Positions 1-8,731 of a stretch of DNA of 64,000 bases are shown here, one piece after another. Each line of letters opens with the position of its first letter. The stretch's first letter is position 1. A model generated the notes under the pieces. The model was not told the DNA's origin. It saw only the letters and a program-made list of their open reading frames with translations, and did no database searches. The stretch comes from UBA8337 sp937907245. Lineage in GTDB: Bacteria > Pseudomonadota > Alphaproteobacteria > RS24. Position numbers and translations under genes: made by a program. Location of the stretch: assembly GCA_965219485.1 (NCBI GenBank), contig OZ244774.1, positions 248,001-312,000 of the forward strand, read 5' to 3'.

Positions 1-906
1 TTCAGAAGCGCTAAGATGGCGGTGCCTGCGGCCGTCGAATTTTCGTCTCTGGGCAAAGGCCACATGGTCGACATCCATATTCAAGCCCATGCCAATGGCA
101 TCCGTGGCGACCAGAAAATCGACCTCGCCCGATTGATACATCTCGACTTGAGCGTTTCTGGTGCGCGGGCTCAAGCCGCCCATCACCACGGCGGCACCGC
201 CGCGTTGTTGGCGAATAATCTCGGCAATGGCGTAAACATTATCGGCTGAAAAAGCCGCCACGGCGCTGCGTCGGGGCAGGCGTGATAATTTATGGCTGCC
301 GCCCCAGCTAAGGCGCGAGAAACGGCCACGGCTTTCAATTTCTACTTTGCCAAGCAATTGGCGCAAGATAGGAGCCATGGTTTCGGCGCCCAATAAAATA
401 GTCTCGGCGGTGCCGCGTGCATGCAAAATACGGTCGGTGAACACATGGCCGCGCTCTGGGTCGGCGGCCAATTGGCACTCATCAATGGCTACGAATTGAA
501 CTTCGCGGCTAATCGGCATGGCTTCCGTGGTGCAAATAAAATATCGCGCCTTGGGAGGTAGAATTTTCTCCTCGCCTGTGATTAAGGCCAAGTCTGCTTT
601 ATGCACATGCCCGAAGTCGCCACGCAGGCAACGGTCATAAACTTCGCGCGCCAAAAGCCGCAACGGCAAGCCAATCATACCGCTGGTATGGGCCAATAAA
701 CGTTCCATCGCGAGGTGGGTTTTGCCAGTGTTGGTGGGCCCGAGAACAATACGCAAGTGGGGCTGAAAAGACAGGTTGGACATGGGGTCAACCATGACCA
801 AGCGCGCAAGATTTTGCAAGCGCGTGGCGCGTAATTCCGATGATTCGGGGGTTAGGCCTGTGGACGAATCGGTTTTGCCCTTTTCCCATGAACAGGAGGC
901 GAACAT
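1..906 (-). CDS. Suv3-like helicase, partial (C-terminus beyond window)
   Basis: Superfamily 2 helicase related to the mitochondrial RNA helicase Suv3; a member is widespread in Alphaproteobacteria. The first 302 residues are visible and the frame stays open to base 1. Walker A is GPTNTGKT at about residues 56-63, and the Walker B/DExx motif is IDECQ. A later stretch, GMGLNMDVDHVAF, fits helicase domain 2. ATG at 906 is the likely start because an in-frame TGA lies four codons upstream; no strong Shine-Dalgarno is seen. A second possible start is the Met at residue 38 or 42, just before the helicase core. RNA unwinding is inferred from the family. Confidence 0.85.
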   Translation of the reverse strand, partial: MFASCSWEKGKTDSSTGLTPESSELRATRLQNLARLVMVDPMSNLSFQPHLRIVLGPTNTGKTHLAMERLLAHTSGMIGLPLRLLAREVYDRCLRGDFGHVHKADLALITGEEKILPPKARYFICTTEAMPISREVQFVAIDECQLAADPERGHVFTDRILHARGTAETILLGAETMAPILRQLLGKVEIESRGRFSRLSWGGSHKLSRLPRRSAVAAFSADNVYAIAEIIRQQRGGAAVVMGGLSPRTRNAQVEMYQSGEVDFLVATDAIGMGLNMDVDHVAFAQRRKFDGRRHRHLSASE

Positions 907-985
907 AGCGTGTCCGAATCACTACCATAGTATCTGCCCCCTATCTGTTCACGCCTACATCTAGTGGGTGCCCTTGGTGAAATAA

Positions 986-1005
986 GTCAAAATAGGTCAA
1001 AATAG
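986..1005. repeat. 10-bp tandem duplication
   Basis: GTCAAAATAG occurs twice head to tail in the gap between the divergent helicase and acyl-CoA dehydrogenase genes. No function is evident. Confidence 0.7.
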
Positions 1006-1020
1006 GGGCATTAGGGAGCA

Positions 1021-1043
1021 AAGGTCAGCTAATTGCTGACTTT
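1021..1043 (+). terminator. hairpin with short T tail
   Basis: GTCAGC and GCTGAC form a perfect 6-bp stem around TAATT, extended by AA/TT pairs and followed by TTT. It lies between two divergent genes, so it may be an operator or a leader hairpin rather than a terminator. The rest of 907-1119 shows nothing else clear. Confidence 0.35.
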
Positions 1044-1119
1044 CGATAAGAGGCTTGCCAGTTTGGGTCGGCTCGCGCATGATTTGGGCGACTAAATTCA
1101 GCCTAGAGGAAGACCCGTT

Positions 1120-2406
1120 ATGGATTATGAAATCCCTGAAGACATCCGCACCTATTTAGCGGCGCTTGATAAGTTTATTGACGATGAGATTATTCCGCTG
1201 CAGATGCAGGATGATAACAATCGGTTTTTTGACCATAGGCGAGAACATGCGCGTACCGATTGGGACAATAACGGCCTGCCGCGCCCCGAGTGGGAAGAGC
1301 TGTTGCGCGAAATGCGCCGCCGAGCCGATAAAGCGGGGCATTTGCGGTTTGGCTTGCCGAAAGAATATGGCGGCGCCGATGGCTCTAATTTAGCCATGGC
1401 CGTTATCCGTGAGCATTTGGCCGCCAAAGGCCTCGGGCTGCACAATGATTTGCAAAACGAAAGCTCGATTGTCGGAAATATGCCGCAAGTTCTGATGTTT
1501 CGTGATTTCGGCTCGCCTGAACAAGCCGACACGTTTATCAACGGCATGTTGGCTGGCACCCACCGCATTTGCTTTGGCCTGACGGAAGCCGCGCATGGCT
1601 CGGACGCCACATGGATGGAAACGCGGGGCGTACGCGAAACCCGCGATGGTGTCGATGGATGGCTCATCAATGGCGAGAAAATGTGGACGACGGGCATGCA
1701 TGTGGCCAGCCATGTGATGGTGTTTGCGCGCACTTCTGGCGAAGATGGTGCGGCGCGCGGCATCACCTGCTTTTTAGTGCCTGCAGATGACCCCGGCGTA
1801 AAAATTGAAGAATATATGTGGACCTTTAATATGCCGACCGACCATCCGAGGGTTTCTTTCACCAATATTTGGGTGCCCGAGAGTGCGATATTTGGCGCGC
1901 CAGATAATGGCCTCGCTTTGGCGCAGCATTTTGTTCATGAAAACCGCATCCGCCAAGCGGCCAGTGGTGTGGGCGCGGCGCAATATTGTATTAATGAAAG
2001 CGTGGCCTATGCCAAAAAACGGGCGCCTTTCGGAAAGCCCTTGGCGACCAATCAGGCGATTCAGTTTCCGCTCACAGAGCTGCATACGGAAAATGAGATG
2101 ATCCGCAATTTGGTTTATAAAACGGCGGCGCAAATGGACACGATGAGCAAGCCCGAAGTGGCTATTTATCTGTCGGATAAAGTGTCCATGTGCAATTACC
2201 GCGCCAATCGATTGGTTTGTGAGGCCGCCGACCAAGCCATTCAAACGCATGGTGGTATTGGCTATTCGCGTCATATGCCGTTTGAGCATATTTATCGCCA
2301 TCACCGCCGCTATCGCATTACCGAAGGTTCGGAAGAGATACAAATCCGTAAAGTGGCGGCGCATTTATTTGGCTTTATTCAACCGGGTAAGGAAAACAAA
2401 GCATGA
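1120..2406 (+). CDS. acyl-CoA dehydrogenase family protein
   Basis: FAD-dependent acyl-CoA dehydrogenase of 428 residues, usual length for the family, acting in oxidation of acyl-CoA thioesters in the cytoplasm. The N-terminal helical domain includes GLPKEYGG. The central beta domain has the CFGLTEAAHGSD substrate/FAD motif and INGEKMWTTG. The C-terminal domain has THGGIGYSRHMPFE and RITEGSEEIQ. Sequence style resembles the ACAD10/11-like branch, but the substrate cannot be read from the sequence. A GAGG lies about 12 nt before the ATG. Its stop overlaps the start of the downstream thioesterase (ATGA), so the two are translationally coupled and probably work on the same acyl-CoA. Confidence 0.92.
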   Translation: MDYEIPEDIRTYLAALDKFIDDEIIPLQMQDDNNRFFDHRREHARTDWDNNGLPRPEWEELLREMRRRADKAGHLRFGLPKEYGGADGSNLAMAVIREHLAAKGLGLHNDLQNESSIVGNMPQVLMFRDFGSPEQADTFINGMLAGTHRICFGLTEAAHGSDATWMETRGVRETRDGVDGWLINGEKMWTTGMHVASHVMVFARTSGEDGAARGITCFLVPADDPGVKIEEYMWTFNMPTDHPRVSFTNIWVPESAIFGAPDNGLALAQHFVHENRIRQAASGVGAAQYCINESVAYAKKRAPFGKPLATNQAIQFPLTELHTENEMIRNLVYKTAAQMDTMSKPEVAIYLSDKVSMCNYRANRLVCEAADQAIQTHGGIGYSRHMPFEHIYRHHRRYRITEGSEEIQIRKVAAHLFGFIQPGKENKA

Positions 2407-2900
2407 GTATTCCAGACGGCTGGAAAGAATTAGACTTTGACGGCATGTTTGACCATCTCGACGCGCATTTTACCGAGCATGTCGGCCCGATTTACATCCG
2501 AGGCAGCCTAGAGACCGGCGATCAGCAATTGGGGTTTGAGGTGCAAGAGCATATGTGTAATCCGGCCGGCATCTGCCATGGCGGCATGTTGATGACGGTG
2601 ATGGATGTGGGGCTTGCCTTCGTGCTGCACAATCATATGGGCGGCGCGCGTTTCACGCCGTCTGTTAGCTTTAATTTCGACTTTTTGGCGCCGGGTCAAT
2701 TGGGCGATTTTTTGATTTGCGAAGGTGAATGCACACGCGCCACCAAAAGCACGGGCTTCGTGAGCGGCCAATTGTTGGGCAAAGACGGCCCCGTGATTAC
2801 CGGCAGCGGAATTTTTAAAATTACCGATATTGTTCTAGATGCCAACCATGGTGGGAAGGCTGGCAGGTCGGGCATGGCGAAAGTTTCGAAGGAGAGCTAA
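2403..2900 (+). CDS. PaaI-type hotdog thioesterase
   Basis: Acyl-CoA thioesterase of the PaaI/YbgC hotdog superfamily, 165 residues. The helix motif HGGMLMTVMD at residues 59-68 carries the conserved HGG and the catalytic-type Asp68. The SFNFDFLAPGQ stretch fits the usual central beta strand. It overlaps the acyl-CoA dehydrogenase by 4 bp and likely hydrolyses a product or side product of that pathway. Substrate unknown. Confidence 0.88.
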   Translation: MSIPDGWKELDFDGMFDHLDAHFTEHVGPIYIRGSLETGDQQLGFEVQEHMCNPAGICHGGMLMTVMDVGLAFVLHNHMGGARFTPSVSFNFDFLAPGQLGDFLICEGECTRATKSTGFVSGQLLGKDGPVITGSGIFKITDIVLDANHGGKAGRSGMAKVSKES

Positions 2901-2907
2901 AACCGCT

Positions 2908-2936
2908 TGACGCAAAGCGGGTGGTTTTCTATATCA
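2908..2936 (+). promoter_or_regulatory. sigma70-type promoter of rpmB
   Basis: TTGACG at 2908-2913 and TATATC at 2931-2936 are separated by 17 bp. The rpmB start is 77 bp downstream of the -10 box, leaving a 5' leader of about 70 nt. Confidence 0.7.
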
Positions 2937-3012
2937 AAGGCTTGAGACAGGGCGCCGCCTGCATGAGTAGGCTAAAGGCCCTAGTTTTTAACGAGATGAA
3001 TAGGAGTGACCG

Positions 3013-3294
3013 ATGTCACGTGTATGCGAACTGACTGGCAAATCTGTAATGAGTGGCAACAATGTTAGCCATGCTATGAACCGTACGCGTCGTCGTTTTC
3101 TGCCGAACCTGCAGCAATGCAGTCTGCCTAGCGAAACGCTGGGTCGCGCTTTGAAACTTCGTATCTCAGCTAGCGCTCTGCGATCGGTGGAGCATATCGG
3201 GGGTATCGATGCGTTCTTGATGAAAGCCAAAGACGCCCAATTGTCGTCGCGCGCTTTGAAGCTGAAAAAGCTGGTAAACGCTAAATCAGCCTAA
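3013..3294 (+). CDS. rpmB: 50S ribosomal protein L28 (bL28)
   Basis: Component of the large ribosomal subunit. The 93-residue protein begins MSRVCELTGKSVMSGNNVSHA and has the typical NRTRRRFLPNLQ stretch, both hallmarks of bL28. Alphaproteobacterial L28 proteins are longer than the 78-residue E. coli protein, as here. AGGAG lies just upstream of the ATG. Expressed from its own promoter at 2908-2936 and convergent with cobT. Confidence 0.97.
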   Translation: MSRVCELTGKSVMSGNNVSHAMNRTRRRFLPNLQQCSLPSETLGRALKLRISASALRSVEHIGGIDAFLMKAKDAQLSSRALKLKKLVNAKSA

Positions 3295-3312
3295 ATCCTG
3301 TTGCGGATTTTA
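3293..3312 (+). terminator. weak hairpin after rpmB
   Basis: AAATCC and GGATTT form a 6-bp stem around TGTTGC, starting at the rpmB stop codon, with a short T-rich tail. It lies between convergent rpmB and cobT. Confidence 0.4.
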
Positions 3313-3322
3313 CCCTTATAAA

Positions 3323-5290
3323 TTAGCTGCTGCTTGCGCCCCGCACGGGAACCGCGCTTGTGCGCACGCCTGCGCGCCTGCGACTGGCACCCCCGCCCGC
3401 ACCGCTTGAGGGCGTCGGCTTAGAGCCAGCTTTTAGGGCGCCTGTATTCATGCCTTTTTCGCGCTTTTTCTCGCCGTCATTTTCATCGAATAATTCGGCT
3501 AGCTTGTCGGTCATCGCGCCGCCCAATTGCTCGGCGTCGACAATGGTGACCGCGCGGCGGTAATAGCGCGTCACATCATGGCCAATGCCAATAGCGATGA
3601 GCTCAACCGGCGATTGGGTTTCAATGTCTTCGATGACATTGCGTAAATGTTTTTCCAGATAATTGCCTGCGTTGACGCTCAAAGTAGAATCATCCACCGG
3701 CGCGCCATCTGAGATAACCATTAAAATGCGGCGTTGCTCGGGGCGCGCCAAGAGGCGGTTGTGGGCCCAGATGAGCGCTTCGCCATCAATGTTTTCTTTC
3801 AAAAGACCCTCGCGCATCATCAGCCCAAGGTTTTTGCGCGCGCGCCGCCATGGGGCATCGGCGCCTTTGTAAATAATATGGCGTAAATCGTTCAAGCGGC
3901 CGGGGTGACTTGGTTTGCCATTGCTCATCCAAACTTCGCGCGATTGGCCGCCTTTCCAGGCGCGGGTGGTAAAGCCCAAAATCTCGGTCTTCACATTGCA
4001 GCGCTCGAGCGTACGGGCCAGAATATCGGCGCACATGGCGGCCACGGTAATCGGGCGTCCACGCATCGAGCCAGAGTTATCTATGAGAAGGGTGACGACT
4101 GTATCGCGAAACTTCGTGTCGCTTTCCATCTTGAAAGACAGCGGCTGCATCGGGTCCATAATAATGCGCGAGAGACGCGCAGGGTCGAGGTAGCCTTCCT
4201 CTAGGTCAAATTCCCAAGTGCGATTTTGCTTGGCCTGCAAGCGGCGCTGCAGCCTATTGGCGAGGCGCCCGACCACGCCTTGCATTTGTTGCAATTGCTG
4301 GTCGAGATAAGCGCGCAAGCGGTCTAACTCTTCTTGGTCGCAGAGCTCTTCGGCTTCAATGGTCTCGTCGAACTTGCTGGTGTAAATATTATAGGCTGAT
4401 TTTTCTGGGTTCAGATCGCCGTCTGGCGCATAAGGGTCCGCGGCTTCGCCGGCTTCCTCGCCTTCGCCATCGCCCTCAACTTCCTCGCCTTCCATCTGGA
4501 CGGTTTGTTCGTCGCCTTCTTCCATGGCTTGATCGCCAACTTCCATATCGTCGGCTGACATGCCTTCTTGGCTCTCGGCTTGACCGCCTTCGCCGTCTTG
4601 TTCGCCGTCGTCACCGTCTTGGCCGTCGCCTTCTTCGCCGTCGCCTTCTTCGTTTTCGCCAGAGGCTTGCATCAGTTCTAGGTCAACCAAAATATCACGG
4701 GTTAATTCGCCAAAGGCGCGTTGGTCTTCGATAACCGCCTCTAGTCCGCCAATTTTATCGCCAACGCGCTCATCGACCCAATCACGCCAAGCCGACACCA
4801 CACCCATAGCGGAAGGTGGTGGGGCAAGGCCCGTCAATTGTTCGCGCACCATAAAGCCCAGCGCTTCTTCTAAGGGCGCGGTTTCGCGTGTGGTTGCTTC
4901 TTGCAAGCCCAGTTTCTGGCAGCGCTGCTCGTGCATCGCACCGATGTTTTGCCCCACGCCGGCCATAGCCAACGAGCCGATAGATTCGCACCGCGCCGTT
5001 TCTGCCGCATCAAACACGGCCCTTGCATCGGTTTCGCTTGGCGCCATATCGAGCGAGAGGGCCGCATCATTATGCGCTAAGTGCAGCGCAAAACTATCGG
5101 ATTGGCCACGCACATTTTGCACATCCCTCGGCTCTAGGTCGCGCGTAGGCTGAGGTAAGCGCGCTTTCAAACCCGCCAAGGCTGGTTTTTCCGAGCCGAA
5201 GCTGACCGATAGCTCAGCCTCTTCGGCCATCGAGCGCATGGTCTGCGTCAAAGCGCGTTTAAATTCCTCAACCGGTGATTTTTCGCTCAT
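3323..5290 (-). CDS. cobT: aerobic cobaltochelatase subunit CobT
   Basis: Subunit of the CobNST complex that inserts cobalt into hydrogenobyrinic acid a,c-diamide in aerobic cobalamin synthesis. The 655-residue protein has an N-terminal CobT domain, a very acidic Asp/Glu/Gly stretch at about residues 210-292, and a C-terminal von Willebrand A domain with the metal-dependent adhesion motif DNSGS at 404-408. This is the family arrangement. It lies 20 bp downstream of cobS in the same orientation, matching the AAA+/VWA partnership known for CobS/CobT. cobN is not in the window. The tail after about residue 620 is basic and Gly/Ser/Arg-rich. Confidence 0.95.
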   Translation of the reverse strand: MSEKSPVEEFKRALTQTMRSMAEEAELSVSFGSEKPALAGLKARLPQPTRDLEPRDVQNVRGQSDSFALHLAHNDAALSLDMAPSETDARAVFDAAETARCESIGSLAMAGVGQNIGAMHEQRCQKLGLQEATTRETAPLEEALGFMVREQLTGLAPPPSAMGVVSAWRDWVDERVGDKIGGLEAVIEDQRAFGELTRDILVDLELMQASGENEEGDGEEGDGQDGDDGEQDGEGGQAESQEGMSADDMEVGDQAMEEGDEQTVQMEGEEVEGDGEGEEAGEAADPYAPDGDLNPEKSAYNIYTSKFDETIEAEELCDQEELDRLRAYLDQQLQQMQGVVGRLANRLQRRLQAKQNRTWEFDLEEGYLDPARLSRIIMDPMQPLSFKMESDTKFRDTVVTLLIDNSGSMRGRPITVAAMCADILARTLERCNVKTEILGFTTRAWKGGQSREVWMSNGKPSHPGRLNDLRHIIYKGADAPWRRARKNLGLMMREGLLKENIDGEALIWAHNRLLARPEQRRILMVISDGAPVDDSTLSVNAGNYLEKHLRNVIEDIETQSPVELIAIGIGHDVTRYYRRAVTIVDAEQLGGAMTDKLAELFDENDGEKKREKGMNTGALKAGSKPTPSSGAGGGASRRRAGVRTSAVPVRGASSS

Positions 5291-5310
5291 CGCGTTTTCC
5301 TAAGGCTGGC

Positions 5311-6324
5311 TTAATTGCCTGCCAGAACCGAAATGGCGTCTTGGGGCAATTCATCGCCAAAGCAACGCTGGTAAAATTCAGCTACGGTCGGGCGTTCTAA
5401 CTCGTCGCATTTGTTCAAGAAAGTAAGCTGGAAGGCCAGCGCGATATCTTGACCCAAAATAGCGGCGTTCTCGGCCCAGGTAAGCACTGTACGTGGGCTC
5501 ATGAGCGTGGAGATATCGCCGTTCACAAACGAGGAGCGGGTCAGGTCGGCGACGCGCACCATAGCGGCAATTTTCTCGCGGCCTTCTGCGCCCTCAAAGC
5601 CTGGGGCTTTGGCGTGCACAATATCGGTTTCGCGTTCATGCGGCAGATAGTTCAAGGTTGTGACAATGTTCCAACGGTCCATCTGGCCTTGGTTGATTTG
5701 TTGCGTGCCGTGATACAGACCCGACGTATCGCCAAGACCAATGGTATTGGTGGTGGCAAACAGGCGGAAATTTGGGTTCGGACGAATTACTTTGTTTTGG
5801 TCGAGCAGGGTCAATTTACCCGCCACTTCCAATACGCGCTGGATAACAAACATCACGTCGGGACGGCCCGCATCATATTCGTCGAATACCAGAGCAACAG
5901 GGTTTTGCAGCGCCCACGGCAGAATGCCTTGTTGAAACTCGGTCACTTGCTTGCCGTCTTTTAAAACAATCGCGTCTTTGCCGACAAGGTCAATGCGGCT
6001 AACGTGGCTATCCAAGTTAACCCGCACACATGGCCAGTTAAGGCGAGCGGCAACCTGTTCGATATGGGTCGATTTACCTGTGCCGTGGTACCCTTGCACC
6101 ATGACGCGGCGATTATGGGTAAAGCCCGCCAGCAGTGCCAGGGTGGTCTGGCGGTCGAATAAATAATTCTCATCAATTTCTGGCACATGCTCGCTGCGCT
6201 CTTTAAAGGCGGGGACTTGCATATCCAGATCAATGCCAAACACGTCGCGCGCGTTAACTGTGGTATCTGGCGCGTCGGGCATAGACGCGTTAGGAGCGAT
6301 GTTATCTTGTGCCGAATTACTCAT
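5311..6324 (-). CDS. cobS: aerobic cobaltochelatase AAA+ subunit CobS
   Basis: MoxR-type AAA+ ATPase driving cobalt insertion with CobT and CobN. 337 residues, standard length. Walker A GYHGTGKST lies at 78-86 and Walker B with VFDEYD at 146-151. The ATTNT segment provides sensor 1. The first about 50 residues form the CobS N-terminal region. The gene sits directly upstream of cobT, and a J-domain gene precedes it, an arrangement common in Alphaproteobacteria. Confidence 0.96.
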   Translation of the reverse strand: MSNSAQDNIAPNASMPDAPDTTVNARDVFGIDLDMQVPAFKERSEHVPEIDENYLFDRQTTLALLAGFTHNRRVMVQGYHGTGKSTHIEQVAARLNWPCVRVNLDSHVSRIDLVGKDAIVLKDGKQVTEFQQGILPWALQNPVALVFDEYDAGRPDVMFVIQRVLEVAGKLTLLDQNKVIRPNPNFRLFATTNTIGLGDTSGLYHGTQQINQGQMDRWNIVTTLNYLPHERETDIVHAKAPGFEGAEGREKIAAMVRVADLTRSSFVNGDISTLMSPRTVLTWAENAAILGQDIALAFQLTFLNKCDELERPTVAEFYQRCFGDELPQDAISVLAGN

Positions 6325-6385
6325 GGAAATCTCCGAAAATTCTTAATTTTTAACGATGTTAGATTAGGGGTTCAGATGGCGCTGA

Positions 6386-6988
6386 CTAGCAAAAGCCGGA
6401 AGCTTTTAAATAGTCATGCGCTTGAATGACGCTTTGCAACTGCTCTTCATGGGTGCGTTTGCCGCCATTGGCGTCTGGGTGATATTGTTTCACAAGCGCT
6501 TTATAGCGTTTGCGCACATCTTCTGGCTTGGCGCTAGTAGGCAGCTCCAAAACAGAGAGCGCGCGCTCTTGGCCTGAGGTGACTTTCGAGGCGCGTTTCT
6601 TTTCTTTGGCGCCATTGCCTTCATGCGACATAAGCTCCAAGGGGTCGTGGAATTGCCAATCTTCGGCTTTGGTGCCCCGCGCGCGCCTTGTGCCCATCGA
6701 CCAAGTGGGGCGATGGCCCGTTCTGGCGGCGCGGCGGAAACTTTCTGAATCTTCTTCCGTCATGCCTTCGAAATAGTTAAAGCTGCGGTTATATTGCTTC
6801 ACATGGGCAAAGCAAAAATTACGATGTTTGGCTTCGCCGTCGCTTTCGCGGGCGCCAACGGGGGCAGGGTAGCCCGCATCTTCTTTGCAATCTGGCCAGT
6901 CGCAAGCCACTTTTTTGGAAACTTGCACACGCTTGTCATTCTTGCGCGAAGCGCGGATACTATCAAAATATTTCGAGTTCAAGTTCAT
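6386..6988 (-). CDS. J-domain protein
   Basis: DnaJ-like co-chaperone of 200 residues. The J domain is C-terminal, at about 140-198, with the HPD tripeptide at 170-172 that stimulates DnaK ATPase. The N-terminal part has Cys29, Cys34 and Cys59 with His62, a possible small metal-binding fold. No Gly/Phe or DnaJ zinc-finger region is present, so this is a specialised class III-type J protein. The position next to cobS and divergent from bolA is conserved in alphaproteobacteria. The client is unknown. Confidence 0.88.
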   Translation of the reverse strand: MNLNSKYFDSIRASRKNDKRVQVSKKVACDWPDCKEDAGYPAPVGARESDGEAKHRNFCFAHVKQYNRSFNYFEGMTEEDSESFRRAARTGHRPTWSMGTRRARGTKAEDWQFHDPLELMSHEGNGAKEKKRASKVTSGQERALSVLELPTSAKPEDVRKRYKALVKQYHPDANGGKRTHEEQLQSVIQAHDYLKASGFC

Positions 6989-7157
6989 GAACGCTCCAAC
7001 TGTGGTTTGTTACGGCGCCCAGACTATAGCAAAAAACTTTGCGAATCTCGCCCCGTTTGTGAAAACGCGATATAAAGTGTTACGACGACATATATGCCGA
7101 CTTTCAAGAAAGCCAAACAACACCCCTTCGTTCGCCCCCATATTTAGAGACCTGACG

Positions 7158-7460
7158 ATGATACGCAAGACCATAGAAGAAAAATTAACCAATGCCTATG
7201 CCCCAGACCATTTAGAGGTCATCGACGAGTCGCATTTACATGCCGGCCACGCGGGTGTCGAGCCGACCGCAGACGGGCAATCGGGCGAGACGCATTTTCG
7301 GGTTCGCATGGTCGCCGCCAATTTTGAGGGGGTCTCGCGCCTGCAACGCCAACGCGGGGTTATGGATGTTTTAAAAACAGAGCTGGAAGGGGGCGTTCAT
7401 GCGCTGGCTTTGAAGCTAAAATCACCCATGGAAGCGGCCCGCGACCGCCAAGACGACTAA
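7158..7460 (+). CDS. BolA family protein
   Basis: 100-residue BolA-like protein, a family that works with monothiol glutaredoxins in iron-sulfur/iron regulation. The region ETHFRVRMVAANFEGVSRLQRQR matches the BolA core and helix-turn-helix-like segment. The start ATG at 7158 gives the normal BolA N-terminus MIRKTIEEKL. The open frame extends further upstream but has no BolA similarity there. Its stop overlaps the convergent CNNM/CorC gene by 4 bp. Confidence 0.92.
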   Translation: MIRKTIEEKLTNAYAPDHLEVIDESHLHAGHAGVEPTADGQSGETHFRVRMVAANFEGVSRLQRQRGVMDVLKTELEGGVHALALKLKSPMEAARDRQDD

Positions 7461-8731
7461 TCGGCTTTAGTGATGCGAACTTGCAAAATTCTATTTTGCT
7501 GACGGCTGATAATGCGGAACCTTGCGCCGTGAAACTCAAACACTTGGCCAATTTCAGGAATAACCCGAGCTTCGTGGATAATCAGGCCGGCGACCGAGCT
7601 GGCCTCGCTATCTGGCAGGCTCCAGCCCATTTCGCGGTTTAAATCGCGGATCGACAGCGCGCCAGCCACTTCTAGAGTGCCGTCGGGCTTGCGCCGCAAC
7701 ATTGTGTCGGGGCGGTCATGTTCATCGTCGATGGAGCCAACAATTTCCTCGAGAATATCTTCCATGGTCACAATGCCCATAATCGCGCCATATTCATCCA
7801 CCACGAGAGCGAAATGCGCTTTGCGTGTGCGGAAAGCATTTAATTGTTCGCTCAACGAGGTGGTTTCGGGCACAAACCAAGGCGCGATGGCAATATTGGC
7901 AATGTCGATGCCAGCCGCGCCCACCGGATTGGTGGCCAGGGCGCGCAGCAAATCTTTGGCATGCAAGACACCAATAATATTTTCTGGGTCGTCGCGCCAC
8001 AGTGGAATGCGCGTATAGGGACTGGCGAGGACTTGTTTTACAATCTCATCGCTCGGCTGACTGACATCTATGGTTTCCATCGCGTTGCGGTGGATCATAA
8101 TTTCTTCGACTTGCGTATCGACCAGATCCAGAATACCGCCCAGCATATCTCGGTCGCCTTTATGCACGGCCCCTTCTTGGTGGTGCAAATCAATGGCGCC
8201 CCGAATTTCGGCATGCGCTGGCACAAGGCTAAGGCTGGCACTTTTGGCAAGCCCTGTGATGCGCAAAATGGTTCTCGAGATAAACGCTAAAGCAATGGTG
8301 ATGGGAGCCAGAACAAATACCAGAACCCGCAGAGGGCCAGCAGCGCGCAAAGCCGTCGCATCGGGCGCCAATATGGCATAGGTCTTGGGTAGAACTTCGG
8401 CGAAAATAACCACCAAAGCGGTCATCATGAGGGTCGCATAGACCACGCCGGTCTCGCCAAACATCTCTAGGAACACCCGCGTCGCCAGCGCCGAGGCCAT
8501 AATGTTAACCAAATTATTGCCAAGCAGAATGGCGCCGAGAAGGCGTTCTTTTTGCTCCAGCAAAACGATAACCCAACGGGCGCGGCGTTTGCCTTCTTGT
8601 TGTAAGTGCAACATGCGCGCTTTGCTGGTGGCCGTCAGCGCCGTTTCCGAGCCTGACAGAAAAGCCGACAGCACGAGAAGAAAGAAAATCAGCCCAGCGG
8701 TCCAAATTAGTCCGGCGGTAAAACCATCCAT
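7457..8731 (-). CDS. CNNM/CorB-CorC family transporter (HlyC/CorC)
   Basis: Inner-membrane protein of 424 residues in the CNNM magnesium-transport family. An N-terminal DUF21 domain with several membrane helices starts with the segment LIWTAGLIFFLLVLSAFLSG. A CBS-domain pair occupies roughly 200-330, including VVDEYGAIMGIVTMEDILEE. A C-terminal CorC/HlyC transporter-associated domain follows. The start codon overlaps the aroB stop (TAATG), so it is coupled to aroB. Magnesium or cobalt efflux is the usual proposal; the exact ion is not deducible. Confidence 0.92.
   Translation of the reverse strand: MDGFTAGLIWTAGLIFFLLVLSAFLSGSETALTATSKARMLHLQQEGKRRARWVIVLLEQKERLLGAILLGNNLVNIMASALATRVFLEMFGETGVVYATLMMTALVVIFAEVLPKTYAILAPDATALRAAGPLRVLVFVLAPITIALAFISRTILRITGLAKSASLSLVPAHAEIRGAIDLHHQEGAVHKGDRDMLGGILDLVDTQVEEIMIHRNAMETIDVSQPSDEIVKQVLASPYTRIPLWRDDPENIIGVLHAKDLLRALATNPVGAAGIDIANIAIAPWFVPETTSLSEQLNAFRTRKAHFALVVDEYGAIMGIVTMEDILEEIVGSIDDEHDRPDTMLRRKPDGTLEVAGALSIRDLNREMGWSLPDSEASSVAGLIIHEARVIPEIGQVFEFHGARFRIISRQQNRILQVRITKAD

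Noticed and set aside
3013..3294. Minus-strand frame 2988-3230 over rpmB
   Set aside because: Antisense shadow of the ribosomal protein gene.
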